Positions 56,352 to 64,000 of a stretch of 64,000 nucleotides of DNA are shown one piece after another. The translations under genes were made by a program, and so were the position numbers. Below the pieces are notes generated by a model. It saw only the letters and a list, made by a program, of their open reading frames with translations. It searched no databases and was not told the origin of the DNA. How positions within the stretch are numbered: position 1 is the first letter of the stretch; each line of letters begins with the position of its first letter. The stretch lies in assembly GCF_902712855.1 (NCBI RefSeq), contig NZ_LR743508.1, forward strand, positions 372,001 through 436,000. Direction: 5' to 3'. Origin of the DNA: Variovorax paradoxus (GTDB lineage: Bacteria > Pseudomonadota > Gammaproteobacteria > Burkholderiales > Burkholderiaceae_C).

Positions 56352-56781
56352 GGTCGGACAGATTGGTTTTATGGGTTCGACTGCTTATGTCTACAGACCA
56401 TATCGCCCGACCCCACCCGCTGCATGTAGGAGAGCATCAAGAAAATGCTGCTGGACGTAAGCAGTCGTGAGTTATCTGCCTCGCGTTGAATCCAAAACGC
56501 AAGCCGCGCCGTACGCCCTTCAGGGGCGTACGGCGACATGCAGCGCTTCGCGAAACGCGCAAACACATTTGCTTGACGAATGAAATCTGCGCAACCGGAT
56601 GTTGCGTTCGCGCAGCGGCAGTTGAAAACTTTCGGTGTCATGGCGGCTTGCGCGACCCCACCCCTGCCGCAACCCATTCCAAGCCCGCAAAGTGCGGCAG
56701 CCGCCCCCGTCGGGTTCGACCCGCCGGGCAAGGCGTCCGTTGCGCACGGCGAATCCGCGCCGGGCAAAATCCAGCCGCTTC
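56352..56781. other. Divergent intergenic region between pgaA and the sensor kinase gene
   Basis: 430 bases without a convincing gene. AT-richer than its surroundings near 56330-56480 and near 56560-56640, where promoters would be expected on both sides, but I cannot name -10/-35 boxes with confidence. It contains the perfect 12-bp hairpin at 56507-56535. Small ORFs here (for example 56369-56767 minus) look like shadows. Confidence 0.5.
56507..56535. repeat. Perfect 12-bp inverted repeat with 5-base loop
   Basis: CGCCGTACGCCC (56507-56518), loop TTCAG, GGGCGTACGGCG (56524-56535). No T run follows on either strand, so not a clear intrinsic terminator. It may be a protein-binding site or an RNA hairpin in the pgaA leader if transcription starts upstream of it. 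Confidence 0.6.
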
Positions 56782-58983
56782 ATGCCGCCTCTTTCAACCG
56801 ATCCGCCTGCAACTTCCGGGCCCCAGCCTCCGCCGCGCCGGCGTTTCCGCACGGCCGCCGCCTGGGCCGCCGCTATGGCGTTCGCGCTGCTGCTGATCGG
56901 CCTGGCGGCGCAGTGGGCCGCGACACGCGAGGCCAACTTCCAGGCCGACTCCATCCGCCGCGCCATGGAAGTGCACGTGCTCGGCCTGCGCGATTCGGCC
57001 GGCAAGTACAGCTACCTGCCGTTCACCGCGGGCGTGCACCCCGCGGTGCGCGCTGCGCTGGCGCATCCCGGCGACGCCGCCGTGAAGCAGCGCGCCAACC
57101 TCTACATCGAGGAGGTCAACCGCCAGGCGGGTTCCGACGCGCTGTACGTGAGCGACCTGCAGGGCCTGACGCTGGCGGCCAGCAACTGGGCCACGCTGCA
57201 GAGCTTCGTGGGCGAGTCGTATGCCAACCGGCCCTATTTCATCGATGCGCGCGCGGGCCGCGGCGGCATGTTCTACGGCGTGGGCCAGACCACGGGCGAG
57301 CCGGGGCTGTTCATCTCGGCGCCGATCCGCGACGATGAAGGCGCGGTACGTGGCGCGGTGCTGGGCGTGGTGACGGTCAAGGTCAGCCTGCGCCAGCTGC
57401 AGGAGGCCTGGACCTTCTCGCGCGATCCGATCCTGCTGGCCGACGCACGCGGCGTGGTGTTCCTGAGTTCCGTGCCGGAGTGGCTCTATGCCACACGGCG
57501 CCCGCTCGCGCCTGCCGAACTGGAGCGCGTGCGGCACGACCAGCAGTACGGCGCGCGTGCCGACTTCAGGACCCTGCCGTGGAAGGTGGAACGCGAGCAG
57601 GCGCAGGGCCTGCCCGGCTACCTGCTGCGCACCAGCCTCGGCGGCCAGCAGCGCCGCTTCCTCGCGGTCGACGAGCCCCTGCCCGACCTGGGCTGGACGC
57701 TCACCGTGATGGCCGACCATGCGGAAGTGACCCGCGCGCGCGAGCGCACCTGGATGCTCGGCCTGCTGCTGGCCGGCGTGCTGCTACTCGGCGGCCTCTA
57801 CTGGCAGCTGCGCGAGCGGCGCTTCGCGGAGCAGCGAGACGCTCGGCGCGACCTCGAGCTGCGCGTGCGCGAACGCACCCACGCGCTCGACGAGGCCCAC
57901 GCCTTCCGCAAGGCCATGGAAGATTCGCTGCTGGTGGGCATGCGCGCACGCGACCGACAGGGGCGCATCACCTACGTCAACCCGGCCTTCTGCGACATGA
58001 CCGGCTACGGCGCCGGCGAACTGCTCGGCAAGCTGCCGCCCTACCCTTACTGGCACCCCGACGACGTGCCGCGCCACTGGCACCACTACGACGCCATGAT
58101 GAGCGGGCAGCCGGCGCGCTCGGGCTTCGAGTCGCGCCTGCGGCACCGCGACGGCCGCGAGGTGATCACCATGGTCTACACCGCGCCGCTGATCGATGCC
58201 GACGGCGCGCACAGCGGCTGGATGAGCTCGGTGGTCGACATCACCGAGCAGAAGCGCGCCGAGCTGCGCCAGCGCCAGAACGACGAGCAGCTGCAGCACG
58301 CGCAGCGCCTGGCCAGCCTCGGCGAGATGGCGTCCACGCTGGCCCACGAACTCAACCAGCCGCTGATGGCGCTCAGCAACTACGCCAGCGCGGCCAAGGC
58401 CTTCGCAGAGCAGGGCAACCGGCAGTTGCTGGTCGACAGCCTCGACGAAACCATGGCGCAGGCCCAGCGCAGCGCCGAGATCGTGCGGCGCATCCGCGGC
58501 TTCGTGCGGCAGCGCACCGTGGGCACCGAGGACTGCGCGGTGTCGGCGCTGGTGACCAACGCGCTGGCGCTGCTGCAGGGCGAGATGCGCCAGCGGCAGG
58601 CGCGCGCCGAAGTGCGCGTGCCCGCCGCGCTCCCGCCGGTGCGCGGCGACCGCGTGCTGCTCGAGCAGGTGCTGCTGAACCTCGTGTCGAACAGCCTGCA
58701 GGCCATGCAGGCCACGCCGGTGGAGCAGCGCGTGGTCGAGATCGAGGCCGAACTGCTCGCCGGGCGCATGCAGATCCGCGTGGCCGACCGCGGGCCGGGC
58801 ATCGACGACGCACTGGCCGAACAGGTGTTCGCGCCCTTCTTCACCACCAAGGCAGGCGGGCTCGGACTGGGCCTGAACATCTGCCGCACCATCGTCGAAG
58901 CGCACCGGGGCCGGCTCGGGTTTGCCAGCCGCGCCGGCGGTGGCACAGTTTTCACCCTCGAGCTCGAAATCTCCCCGCCATGA
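56782..58983 (+). CDS. DctB-like sensor histidine kinase (two TM, periplasmic sensor, PAS)
   Basis: 733 residues from the ATG at 56782. TM1 about 23-45, a double-Cache-type periplasmic domain about 46-305 (SYANRPYFIDARAGRGG), TM2 about 316-336, then a PAS domain about 370-490 (RITYVNPAFCDMTGYGAGEL), HisKA with His522 (LAHELNQPLMA) and HATPase (GGLGLGLNICRTIVEAHRG). The LGEMAS..AHELNQPL motif is that of the DctB/FixL class. Divergent from pgaA and overlapping the regulator gene by 4 bases; probably senses an organic acid carried by the symporter downstream. Confidence 0.93.
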   Translation: MPPLSTDPPATSGPQPPPRRRFRTAAAWAAAMAFALLLIGLAAQWAATREANFQADSIRRAMEVHVLGLRDSAGKYSYLPFTAGVHPAVRAALAHPGDAAVKQRANLYIEEVNRQAGSDALYVSDLQGLTLAASNWATLQSFVGESYANRPYFIDARAGRGGMFYGVGQTTGEPGLFISAPIRDDEGAVRGAVLGVVTVKVSLRQLQEAWTFSRDPILLADARGVVFLSSVPEWLYATRRPLAPAELERVRHDQQYGARADFRTLPWKVEREQAQGLPGYLLRTSLGGQQRRFLAVDEPLPDLGWTLTVMADHAEVTRARERTWMLGLLLAGVLLLGGLYWQLRERRFAEQRDARRDLELRVRERTHALDEAHAFRKAMEDSLLVGMRARDRQGRITYVNPAFCDMTGYGAGELLGKLPPYPYWHPDDVPRHWHHYDAMMSGQPARSGFESRLRHRDGREVITMVYTAPLIDADGAHSGWMSSVVDITEQKRAELRQRQNDEQLQHAQRLASLGEMASTLAHELNQPLMALSNYASAAKAFAEQGNRQLLVDSLDETMAQAQRSAEIVRRIRGFVRQRTVGTEDCAVSALVTNALALLQGEMRQRQARAEVRVPAALPPVRGDRVLLEQVLLNLVSNSLQAMQATPVEQRVVEIEAELLAGRMQIRVADRGPGIDDALAEQVFAPFFTTKAGGLGLGLNICRTIVEAHRGRLGFASRAGGGTVFTLELEISPP

Positions 58984-59594
58984 ACGCTCCCGCCAACAAC
59001 CTGTGCGTCGTGGACGACGACGAGGCCGTGCGCCGCTCGCTCGGCCTCCTGCTTCTGTCGCGCGGCTACGCGGTGCAGACCTTCGCCTCGGGCGAGGCCT
59101 TCCTGGCCGGCGCCGACCTGCAGCGCGCAGGCTGCGCGATCCTCGACCTGCGCATGGAAGGCGCGAGCGGCCTGCAGGTGTTCGACGCGCTGCGCGCGCA
59201 GGACAGCCCGCTGGTCGTCATCTTCCTCTCCGGCCACGGCGACATACCGATGGCCGTGGAGGCGGTGCAGAACGGCGCCTTCGGCTGGCTCGAGAAGCCC
59301 TGCAACGACGAGCGCCTGCTCGACACCATCGCGCGCGCGCTGGAGCGCGCCGGCGAGATCGCGGTGCGCCGCCAGGCCCGCCAGGCCGCGCAGGCGCTGT
59401 GGGACAAGCTCACCCCGCGCGAGATGCAGGTGGCCCGGCTGGTGGCCGAGGGAAAGCCCAACAAGCAGATCGCCCAGGAACTCGCGCCGCTGGAGCAGCG
59501 CACCGTGGAGACCCACCGGGCGCACGTGTTCGCCAAGCTGGGGCTGGCGAACAGCCATCAGCTGGACCGCTTCTTGCGAGAGCACGCGCTGTAG
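58980..59594 (+). CDS. FixJ/NarL-family response regulator
   Basis: 204 residues, ATGA overlap with the kinase gene. REC domain 1-120 with Asp56 (ILDLRMEG), LSGHGD and LEKP; LuxR-type HTH about 140-200 (LTPREMQVARLVAEGKPNKQ, RTVETHRAHVFAKLG). It is the cognate regulator of the upstream kinase and a candidate activator of the symporter gene at 59765, whose promoter region carries a dyad at 59670-59687. Confidence 0.94.
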   Translation: MNAPANNLCVVDDDEAVRRSLGLLLLSRGYAVQTFASGEAFLAGADLQRAGCAILDLRMEGASGLQVFDALRAQDSPLVVIFLSGHGDIPMAVEAVQNGAFGWLEKPCNDERLLDTIARALERAGEIAVRRQARQAAQALWDKLTPREMQVARLVAEGKPNKQIAQELAPLEQRTVETHRAHVFAKLGLANSHQLDRFLREHAL

Positions 59595-59669
59595 CGTGCT
59601 TTTGGCGGCTTTTGCCGCATGTTGGCGCCTCTCTTGCGATGGGGTGTAGGTCTTTCTAGGTATTTACCC

Positions 59670-59687
59670 TTGCGTACCGATACGTAG
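59670..59687. promoter_or_regulatory. Imperfect dyad upstream of the symporter gene
   Basis: TTGCGTA-CCGA-TACGTAG within the 170-base gap between the regulator and symporter genes, next to TAGGTATTTACCC. A LuxR-type HTH regulator commonly binds such a site; this is inference from symmetry and place. Confidence 0.4.
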
Positions 59688-59764
59688 CCGCGTGGCGGAC
59701 GGCTACGGACGACAGCGCGGCGCCGGCCGGACAGACTCGACGGCAAGACGACAAGGACTCCTCA

Positions 59765-61108
59765 ATGACCACCTTCGCCAGCACCGCGGGCGCCGCCACG
59801 GCCGCCCCGGACACCGCCGACAACCACACGCCCTACACCTTCGAGGAGAAGCGCAAGCGCATCTTCGCGATCTTTGCCGCCTCCTCGGGCAATCTGGTGG
59901 AGTGGTTCGACTTCTACGTGTATGCGTTCTGCGCGATCTACTTCGCGCCGGCCTTCTTCCCCAAGTCGGACCCGACCGTGCAGCTGCTGAACACCGCCGG
60001 CGTGTTCGCCGCCGGCTTCCTGATGCGCCCGGTGGGCGGCTGGCTGTTCGGCCGGCTGGCCGACCGCAAGGGCCGCAAGACCTCGATGGTGGTCTCGGTC
60101 ACGATGATGTGCGTGGGTTCGCTGATCATCGCGTGCCTGCCGACCTACGCGCAGATCGGCGCCGCCGCGCCCGCGCTGCTGCTGGCCGCACGCCTGCTGC
60201 AGGGCCTGTCGGTCGGCGGCGAATACGGCACCACCGCTACCTACATGAGCGAAGTGGCCATGCGCGGACAGCGCGGCTTCTTCTCGTCGTTCCAGTACGT
60301 CACGCTGATCGGCGGCCAGCTGCTGGCCGTGGTGGTCGTGGTGGTGCTGCAGCAGCTGCTCGACGACGCCGAACTCAAGAGCTGGGGCTGGCGCATTCCT
60401 TTCGTGCTGGGCGCCGTGGCGGCCGTGGTCGCGCTGATGCTGCGCCGCACGCTGACCGAGACGGCCAGCAACAAGACCCGCGCCGCCAAGGGCGCCGGCA
60501 CCATGCGCGAGCTGTTCACCCACCACAAGCGCGCCTTCCTCGTGGTGCTCGGCTACACGGCCGGCGGCTCGCTGATCTTCTACACCTTCACCACGTACAT
60601 GCAGAAGTACCTGGTGAACTCGGCCGGCATGTCGATCAAGACGGCCAGCAACGTGATGACGGCCTGCCTGTTCATCTACATGTGCATGCAGCCGGTGTTC
60701 GGCGCGCTGTCCGACCGCATCGGCCGCCGCAACAACATGCTGCTGTTCGGCGCGCTGGGCGCGCTGATGACGGTGCCGGTGCTGAGCAACCTGCAGAACG
60801 TGGGCAGCCCGCTGGTGGCCGGCGTGCTGATCACGCTGGCGCTCGCGGTGGTGAGCTTCTACACCTCGATCAGCGGCATCGTGAAGGCCGAGATGTTCCC
60901 GCCCGAAGTGCGCGCGCTCGGCGTGGGCCTGTCGTATGCGGTGGGCAACGCGATCTTCGGCGGCAGCGCGGAGTACGTGGCACTGGGCCTGAAGTCGGTC
61001 GGCCACGAGTCGTACTTCTACTGGTACGTGACCGGCATGATGGCCCTCGCGTTCCTCGTGAGCCTGCTGCTGCCGAAGCAGGCGAGCTACCTGCACCACG
61101 ACAAGTAA
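59765..61108 (+). CDS. MFS metabolite:H+ symporter (KgtP/ShiA-like)
   Basis: 447 residues with 12 predicted membrane helices. NLVEWFDFYVYAF (about 43-55), MRPVGGWLFGRLADRKGRK (about 87-105) and LLQGLSVGGEYGT (about 141-153) are hallmarks of the metabolite:H+ symporter family that takes up alpha-ketoglutarate, shikimate, citrate or similar acids. It follows the two-component system, so uptake is probably induced by its substrate. A terminator lies 36 bases after the stop. Confidence 0.94.
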   Translation: MTTFASTAGAATAAPDTADNHTPYTFEEKRKRIFAIFAASSGNLVEWFDFYVYAFCAIYFAPAFFPKSDPTVQLLNTAGVFAAGFLMRPVGGWLFGRLADRKGRKTSMVVSVTMMCVGSLIIACLPTYAQIGAAAPALLLAARLLQGLSVGGEYGTTATYMSEVAMRGQRGFFSSFQYVTLIGGQLLAVVVVVVLQQLLDDAELKSWGWRIPFVLGAVAAVVALMLRRTLTETASNKTRAAKGAGTMRELFTHHKRAFLVVLGYTAGGSLIFYTFTTYMQKYLVNSAGMSIKTASNVMTACLFIYMCMQPVFGALSDRIGRRNNMLLFGALGALMTVPVLSNLQNVGSPLVAGVLITLALAVVSFYTSISGIVKAEMFPPEVRALGVGLSYAVGNAIFGGSAEYVALGLKSVGHESYFYWYVTGMMALAFLVSLLLPKQASYLHHDK

Positions 61109-61143
61109 GCGACCGCGCAGGCGCACTGCGCGACACCATCGGG

Positions 61144-61180
61144 AAACAGGCCGGGGCGACAAGCCACGGCCTGTTTTTTT
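61144..61180 (+). terminator. Rho-independent terminator of the symporter gene
   Basis: AAACAGGCC / GGCCTGTTT stem (9 bp) with a 15-base loop, followed by a T run to 61180. Placed directly after the symporter gene. Confidence 0.85.
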
Positions 61181-61320
61181 GTTTGCGCGCCGGGACGAAT
61201 CCCTACAGCGCAAGTCGCGCATCGCCGATCATCGGCCGCCGCCTCGCGCGCGAAACCTGCAGCCCTGGGCTTTGATGCAATGGCCGGCGTTTTCCCAGGC
61301 GTGCCGGCAAGGAGAGACTC

Positions 61321-61659
61321 ATGGCTAGCATTGCAACTGTCATTTCGTCCGACCGCGTGGAAGGCACCAGCGTCTACAACGCCGCCGGCGACAAGCTCGG
61401 CACCATCGACGACCTGATGATCGACAAGCTCTCGGGCCAGGTGCGCTACGCCGTGCTCGAGTTCGGCGGCTTCCTGGGCATGGGCACCGACCGCTACCCC
61501 ATTCCCTGGAACATGCTGAAGTACGACACTGCGCAGGACGGCTACGTGGTCCCGCTCGACAAGGCCACCATCGAAGGCGCACCCAAGTACGCCGACGCCA
61601 GCGTCCCCGACTACGACGACCGCTACACCACCAGCATCAACAAGTACTACGGCTTCTGA
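61321..61659 (+). CDS. PRC-barrel domain protein (112 aa)
   Basis: Starts MASIATVISSDRVEGTSVYN; PRC-barrel signatures VYNAAGDKLGTIDDLMIDKL and YAVLEFGGFLGMGTDRYPIP are clear. AGGAGA lies before the ATG. Cytoplasmic; PRC-barrel stress proteins of this size are common in soil bacteria. Function unknown. Confidence 0.9.
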   Translation: MASIATVISSDRVEGTSVYNAAGDKLGTIDDLMIDKLSGQVRYAVLEFGGFLGMGTDRYPIPWNMLKYDTAQDGYVVPLDKATIEGAPKYADASVPDYDDRYTTSINKYYGF

Positions 61660-61984
61660 CGCGCAGCCCATGGCAGCGCCTTGGGCGGGGACGGCGGGGT
61701 GGCGAACTCGCCGGCCTTTTCGCCCGCGCATCTCCCCTCCGGCACATGGTGGCGGTAGTGCTGGTGCTGCTGTCCACGCTCCTCGCGTGAGACTTCGCAT
61801 TCGACCTGCTGGACTGCAGGTTCACGCCGGTCGCGCGCTCGCTGGAGCTTCAGCCTGAGGTGGCGCGCGACGCGCAGCTTCGCGACAAGGGCGTGCAGGA
61901 TGTCGCCCGCTCCAAAGCCACAGCTCGCTCATCGTGATGAAGCGCAAGTCGGCCTCGCCCTGATCTCCCTCTCCTTTCGACGAA
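61660..61984. other. Non-coding or decayed stretch
   Basis: 325 bases with no ORF I can defend. A short plus-strand frame MVAVVLVLLSTLLA (from 61746) ends after 14 residues, followed by an open but uncharacterised stretch reading FDLLDCRFTPVARSLELQPE in another frame. It may be the wreck of a small membrane protein gene, but I cannot name it. Confidence 0.3.
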
Positions 61985-62155
61985 TCAGGCCGCCGGCTTC
62001 TTCGGTGCAGGCGCTGGAGATGGGGTGCGCGTGGGCGTCGCCGGATCGCTCGGCAGGTCGGCGGGCGTGCGCCCGTCGGGATTCATGCCGGTCTTCGGCT
62101 CGGGCGTCTTCGAGGGGCTGCCGGGCGAATGGACGCCGCGTCGCTGTGGGGTCAT
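61985..62155 (-). CDS. Small Pro-rich hypothetical protein (56 aa)
   Basis: MTPQRRGVHSPGSPSKTPEP to TPSPAPAPKKPAA; half the residues are Pro, Ser, Thr, Ala or Lys, so it is likely disordered. The ATG at 62155 has GGAA before it; an ATG at 62167 adds four residues. No family recognised. Confidence 0.45.
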   Translation of the reverse strand: MTPQRRGVHSPGSPSKTPEPKTGMNPDGRTPADLPSDPATPTRTPSPAPAPKKPAA

Positions 62156-62318
62156 GTGTGTTTCCATCACTGCATGAATTGCAGTAGAGCCCGAAGCCTA
62201 GGCGGCACCGGGTCGACCGCGGTGAGACAAGCATCGCAGCGCGTGTGGGAACGCACCGACGCGCGGCCGTCGTGCTGTCCGCGTCCGGTCCGCCGCGCGA
62301 TGCGAACACTGGAGCGCA

Positions 62319-62966
62319 ATGATCACTTCCGGCGCCTCCCTCATCGCCACGCGCACGCAGGGGCTGCGTGCCCTCGCATTCAACTGCACGCTGAAGCCAG
62401 CGGGGCACCCTTCTTCGACCGGCGCCATGCTGGCCGACGTGGCGGCCGCGTTCGCACGGCACGGCGTGGACACCGAGACAGTGCACGCAGCCGCGCACAA
62501 CATCCTGCCCGGCACCCGCTCCGATGAAGGCCCCGGCGACGACTGGCCAGCCCTGCGCGCCCGGGTGATGGCCGCCGACATCGTGGTGATCGGCTCGCCC
62601 ATCTGGATCGGGCAGCCGAGCAGCGTGGCCAAGCGCGTGCTCGAACGCCTAGACGCCTTCATTGCCGAGACCGGCGACGACGGCCGCATGCCGTCGTACG
62701 GCAAGGTCGGCGCGGTGGCGGTGGTCGGCAACGAGGACGGCGCGCACCACGTCGGCGGCGAGGTGTACCAGGCGCTGAACGACCTGGGCTTCTCGCTCGC
62801 GGCCAACGCGATGACCTACTGGGTGGGCGCCGCGCGCAGCGGCCAGGAGTACCTCGAATTGAAGCCCGTGCCCCGTTCCACGCACGACGCGACCGAAATG
62901 ATGGTGCGCAACGCGGTGCACCTCGCGCAGCTGCTGCGCGGTGCGCCCTACCCGCCCAAGGACTGA
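62319..62966 (+). CDS. Flavodoxin-fold NAD(P)H-dependent FMN reductase-like protein
   Basis: 215 residues. NCTLKPAGHPSSTGAML (about 22-38) is the FMN-phosphate loop, IVVIGSPIWIGQPSSVAKRV (about 89-108) the second flavin-binding segment, and VVGNEDGAHHVGGEVYQAL the third. It is of the NADPH-dependent FMN reductase/flavodoxin-like group found in soil bacteria. Cytoplasmic; physiological substrate unknown. Confidence 0.88.
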   Translation: MITSGASLIATRTQGLRALAFNCTLKPAGHPSSTGAMLADVAAAFARHGVDTETVHAAAHNILPGTRSDEGPGDDWPALRARVMAADIVVIGSPIWIGQPSSVAKRVLERLDAFIAETGDDGRMPSYGKVGAVAVVGNEDGAHHVGGEVYQALNDLGFSLAANAMTYWVGAARSGQEYLELKPVPRSTHDATEMMVRNAVHLAQLLRGAPYPPKD

Positions 62967-63040
62967 AGCGCACGGCGCACGCATTCCGGCATCACGCCGT
63001 CCACACCGACCGCATGCCGGTCGCACGCAAGGAGAAAGCC

Positions 63041-63304
63041 ATGAGCAACCCACCGATCCCCGGCACCGGAGACGGCAGCCGCCCGACCACCGAAGGCGGC
63101 GTCGACAACCTCGGCGCGGGCGAGTCCTTCTCGGGCCACAAGAACGAGGCCGGCGAAGACGTTTCGCGCCCCGCGCCGCAGGAAAGGATGCAAGCCAGGC
63201 GCAAGAGCGCGGAGGCCGCGCGCCAGGACGACTCCGCCGCCTTCGGCCTCACCGAAGACCTGACGCCGGTACCCAACCCCGAACCCGGCAGTCCTGACGC
63301 GTAG
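63041..63304 (+). CDS. Small hydrophilic hypothetical protein (87 aa)
   Basis: MSNPPIPGTGDGSRPTTEGG at the ATG at 63041, preceded by GGAGA; the frame is open a little further (63014) without a better site. It is highly charged and probably disordered (ERMQARRKSAEAARQDD). No family recognised. Such small proteins often sit beside stress-type oxidoreductases, as here. Confidence 0.6.
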   Translation: MSNPPIPGTGDGSRPTTEGGVDNLGAGESFSGHKNEAGEDVSRPAPQERMQARRKSAEAARQDDSAAFGLTEDLTPVPNPEPGSPDA

Positions 63305-63456
63305 GCCTGCCAGCCCACCGCCCCGCGGGCGTGCTCTCACGGTGCCACGCGATGGTGCGCGAGCGACGCCCCGAGGCTTTCGGCATCGCCCCCCGGACTC
63401 GCGCATCCGGCCGCTCACCGATGCGACCACCCATCCGCCCATTCAAGGAGAAACAA

Positions 63457-64000
63457 ATGAACGATCCGATCCAGGCCGCACCGCGTCCGCCCTTCGACAC
63501 GCCCGAACAGACGCCGCCAGGGCTCGAGTCGCGCATGAACCCGCTGCCTGATTTCGGCGAGGCCTCCTACATCGGCTCCGGCAAGCTGGTCGGCAAGGCC
63601 GCGCTCATCACCGGCGGCGACAGCGGCATCGGCCGCGCGGTGGCGCTGGCCTTCGCGCGCGAAGGCGCCGACGTGCTGATCTCGTATCTGGCCGAAGAAG
63701 AGTCCGATGCGCAGCACACGCGCCAGCTCATCGAGAAGGAAGGCCGCACCTGCGTCGCGGTGCCCGGCGACATCTGCGAGGAAGCCCACTGCCGCAAGCT
63801 GGTCGACACCGCAGTGCAGCGCTTCGGCAAGCTCGACGTGCTGGTGAACAACGCCGCGTTCCAGATGTCGCACAAGGACCTCGCCGAGATCAGCGCCGAG
63901 GAGTTCGACCGGACCTTCCGCACCAACGTCTACGCCAACTTCTTCCTGTGCAAGGCCGCGGTCGCGCGCATGAAGCCGGGCAGCGCGATCATCAGCACCG
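63457..64000 (+). CDS. SDR family oxidoreductase, YghA-like, 3' end cut by window edge
   Basis: 181 codons visible from an ATG at 63457 with AAGGAG before it. A long N-terminal extension (RPPFDTPEQTPPGLESRMNP) before the SDR core is typical of the YghA/YhdF group; the cofactor motif TGGDSGIGRAVALAF and NNAAFQ follow. The catalytic Tyr/Lys lie beyond the window. These NAD(P)-dependent enzymes act on sugars or glycol-like substrates and are often linked to general stress. Confidence 0.9.
   Translation, partial: MNDPIQAAPRPPFDTPEQTPPGLESRMNPLPDFGEASYIGSGKLVGKAALITGGDSGIGRAVALAFAREGADVLISYLAEEESDAQHTRQLIEKEGRTCVAVPGDICEEAHCRKLVDTAVQRFGKLDVLVNNAAFQMSHKDLAEISAEEFDRTFRTNVYANFFLCKAAVARMKPGSAIIST

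Overview
The window is about 64 kb of very GC-rich bacterial chromosome with dense coding, strong G/C third-position bias and many 4-base ATGA/GTGA gene overlaps. The gene content suggests a member of the Comamonadaceae, most like Variovorax or a close relative. The pointers are three orphan Bug/TctC-type periplasmic solute receptors, LysR/IclR/LacI-controlled aromatic and CoA-thioester catabolic clusters, a terephthalate-type dioxygenase operon, and a pgaABCD operon. The genus is an inference from gene families and has not been checked against a database. I saw no rRNA, tRNA, CRISPR array, insertion sequence or prophage.

Layout, left part (1-29 kb). A PNPOx-like protein (cut by the left edge), a GST and a LysR regulator come first. 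A decayed stretch follows, with remnants of an erythromycin-esterase-like gene and of a DUF72 gene lying on either side of a MerR-TPR protein and the end-joining protein Ku. Next are an extensin-like protein, two small membrane proteins, a full-length Lhr helicase and the msrB-msrA pair. From 13.7 to 19.3 kb a compact minus-strand operon encodes a stressosome core (RsbR, RsbS, RsbT), an RsbX-like SpoIIE phosphatase, a histidine kinase and a hybrid kinase. After a small repeat-containing periplasmic protein and an XRE regulator comes a block at 20.6-26.2 kb with the gene order tphR / tphC-A2-A3-B-A1, that is, terephthalate uptake and conversion toward protocatechuate. A cupin, a GlxA-type regulator and a LysR/SDR divergent pair follow.

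Middle part (30-50 kb). Two adjoining catabolic clusters of unknown substrate. The first is divergent. The minus arm has an IclR regulator, an acyl-CoA dehydrogenase, an ADP-forming acyl-CoA ligase, a family III CoA-transferase, two nitronate-monooxygenase-like proteins and a frameshifted MFS transporter. The plus arm has a Bug receptor, a DUF35 protein, a thiolase-like protein lacking the nucleophilic Cys, an enoyl-CoA hydratase and an SDR. The second is controlled by a LacI regulator with two clear operators and carries an SDR, a Bug receptor, an acyl-CoA synthetase, another SDR and a short citrate-synthase-fold lyase. Together the enzymes look like import, CoA activation, dehydrogenation/hydration and a C-C cleavage step.

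Right part (50-64 kb). A minus-strand pgaABCD operon (poly-N-acetylglucosamine biofilm polysaccharide) is divergent from a DctB-like kinase, FixJ-type regulator and MHS-family symporter. Then come a PRC-barrel protein, a flavodoxin-fold protein, small hypothetical proteins and an SDR cut by the right edge.
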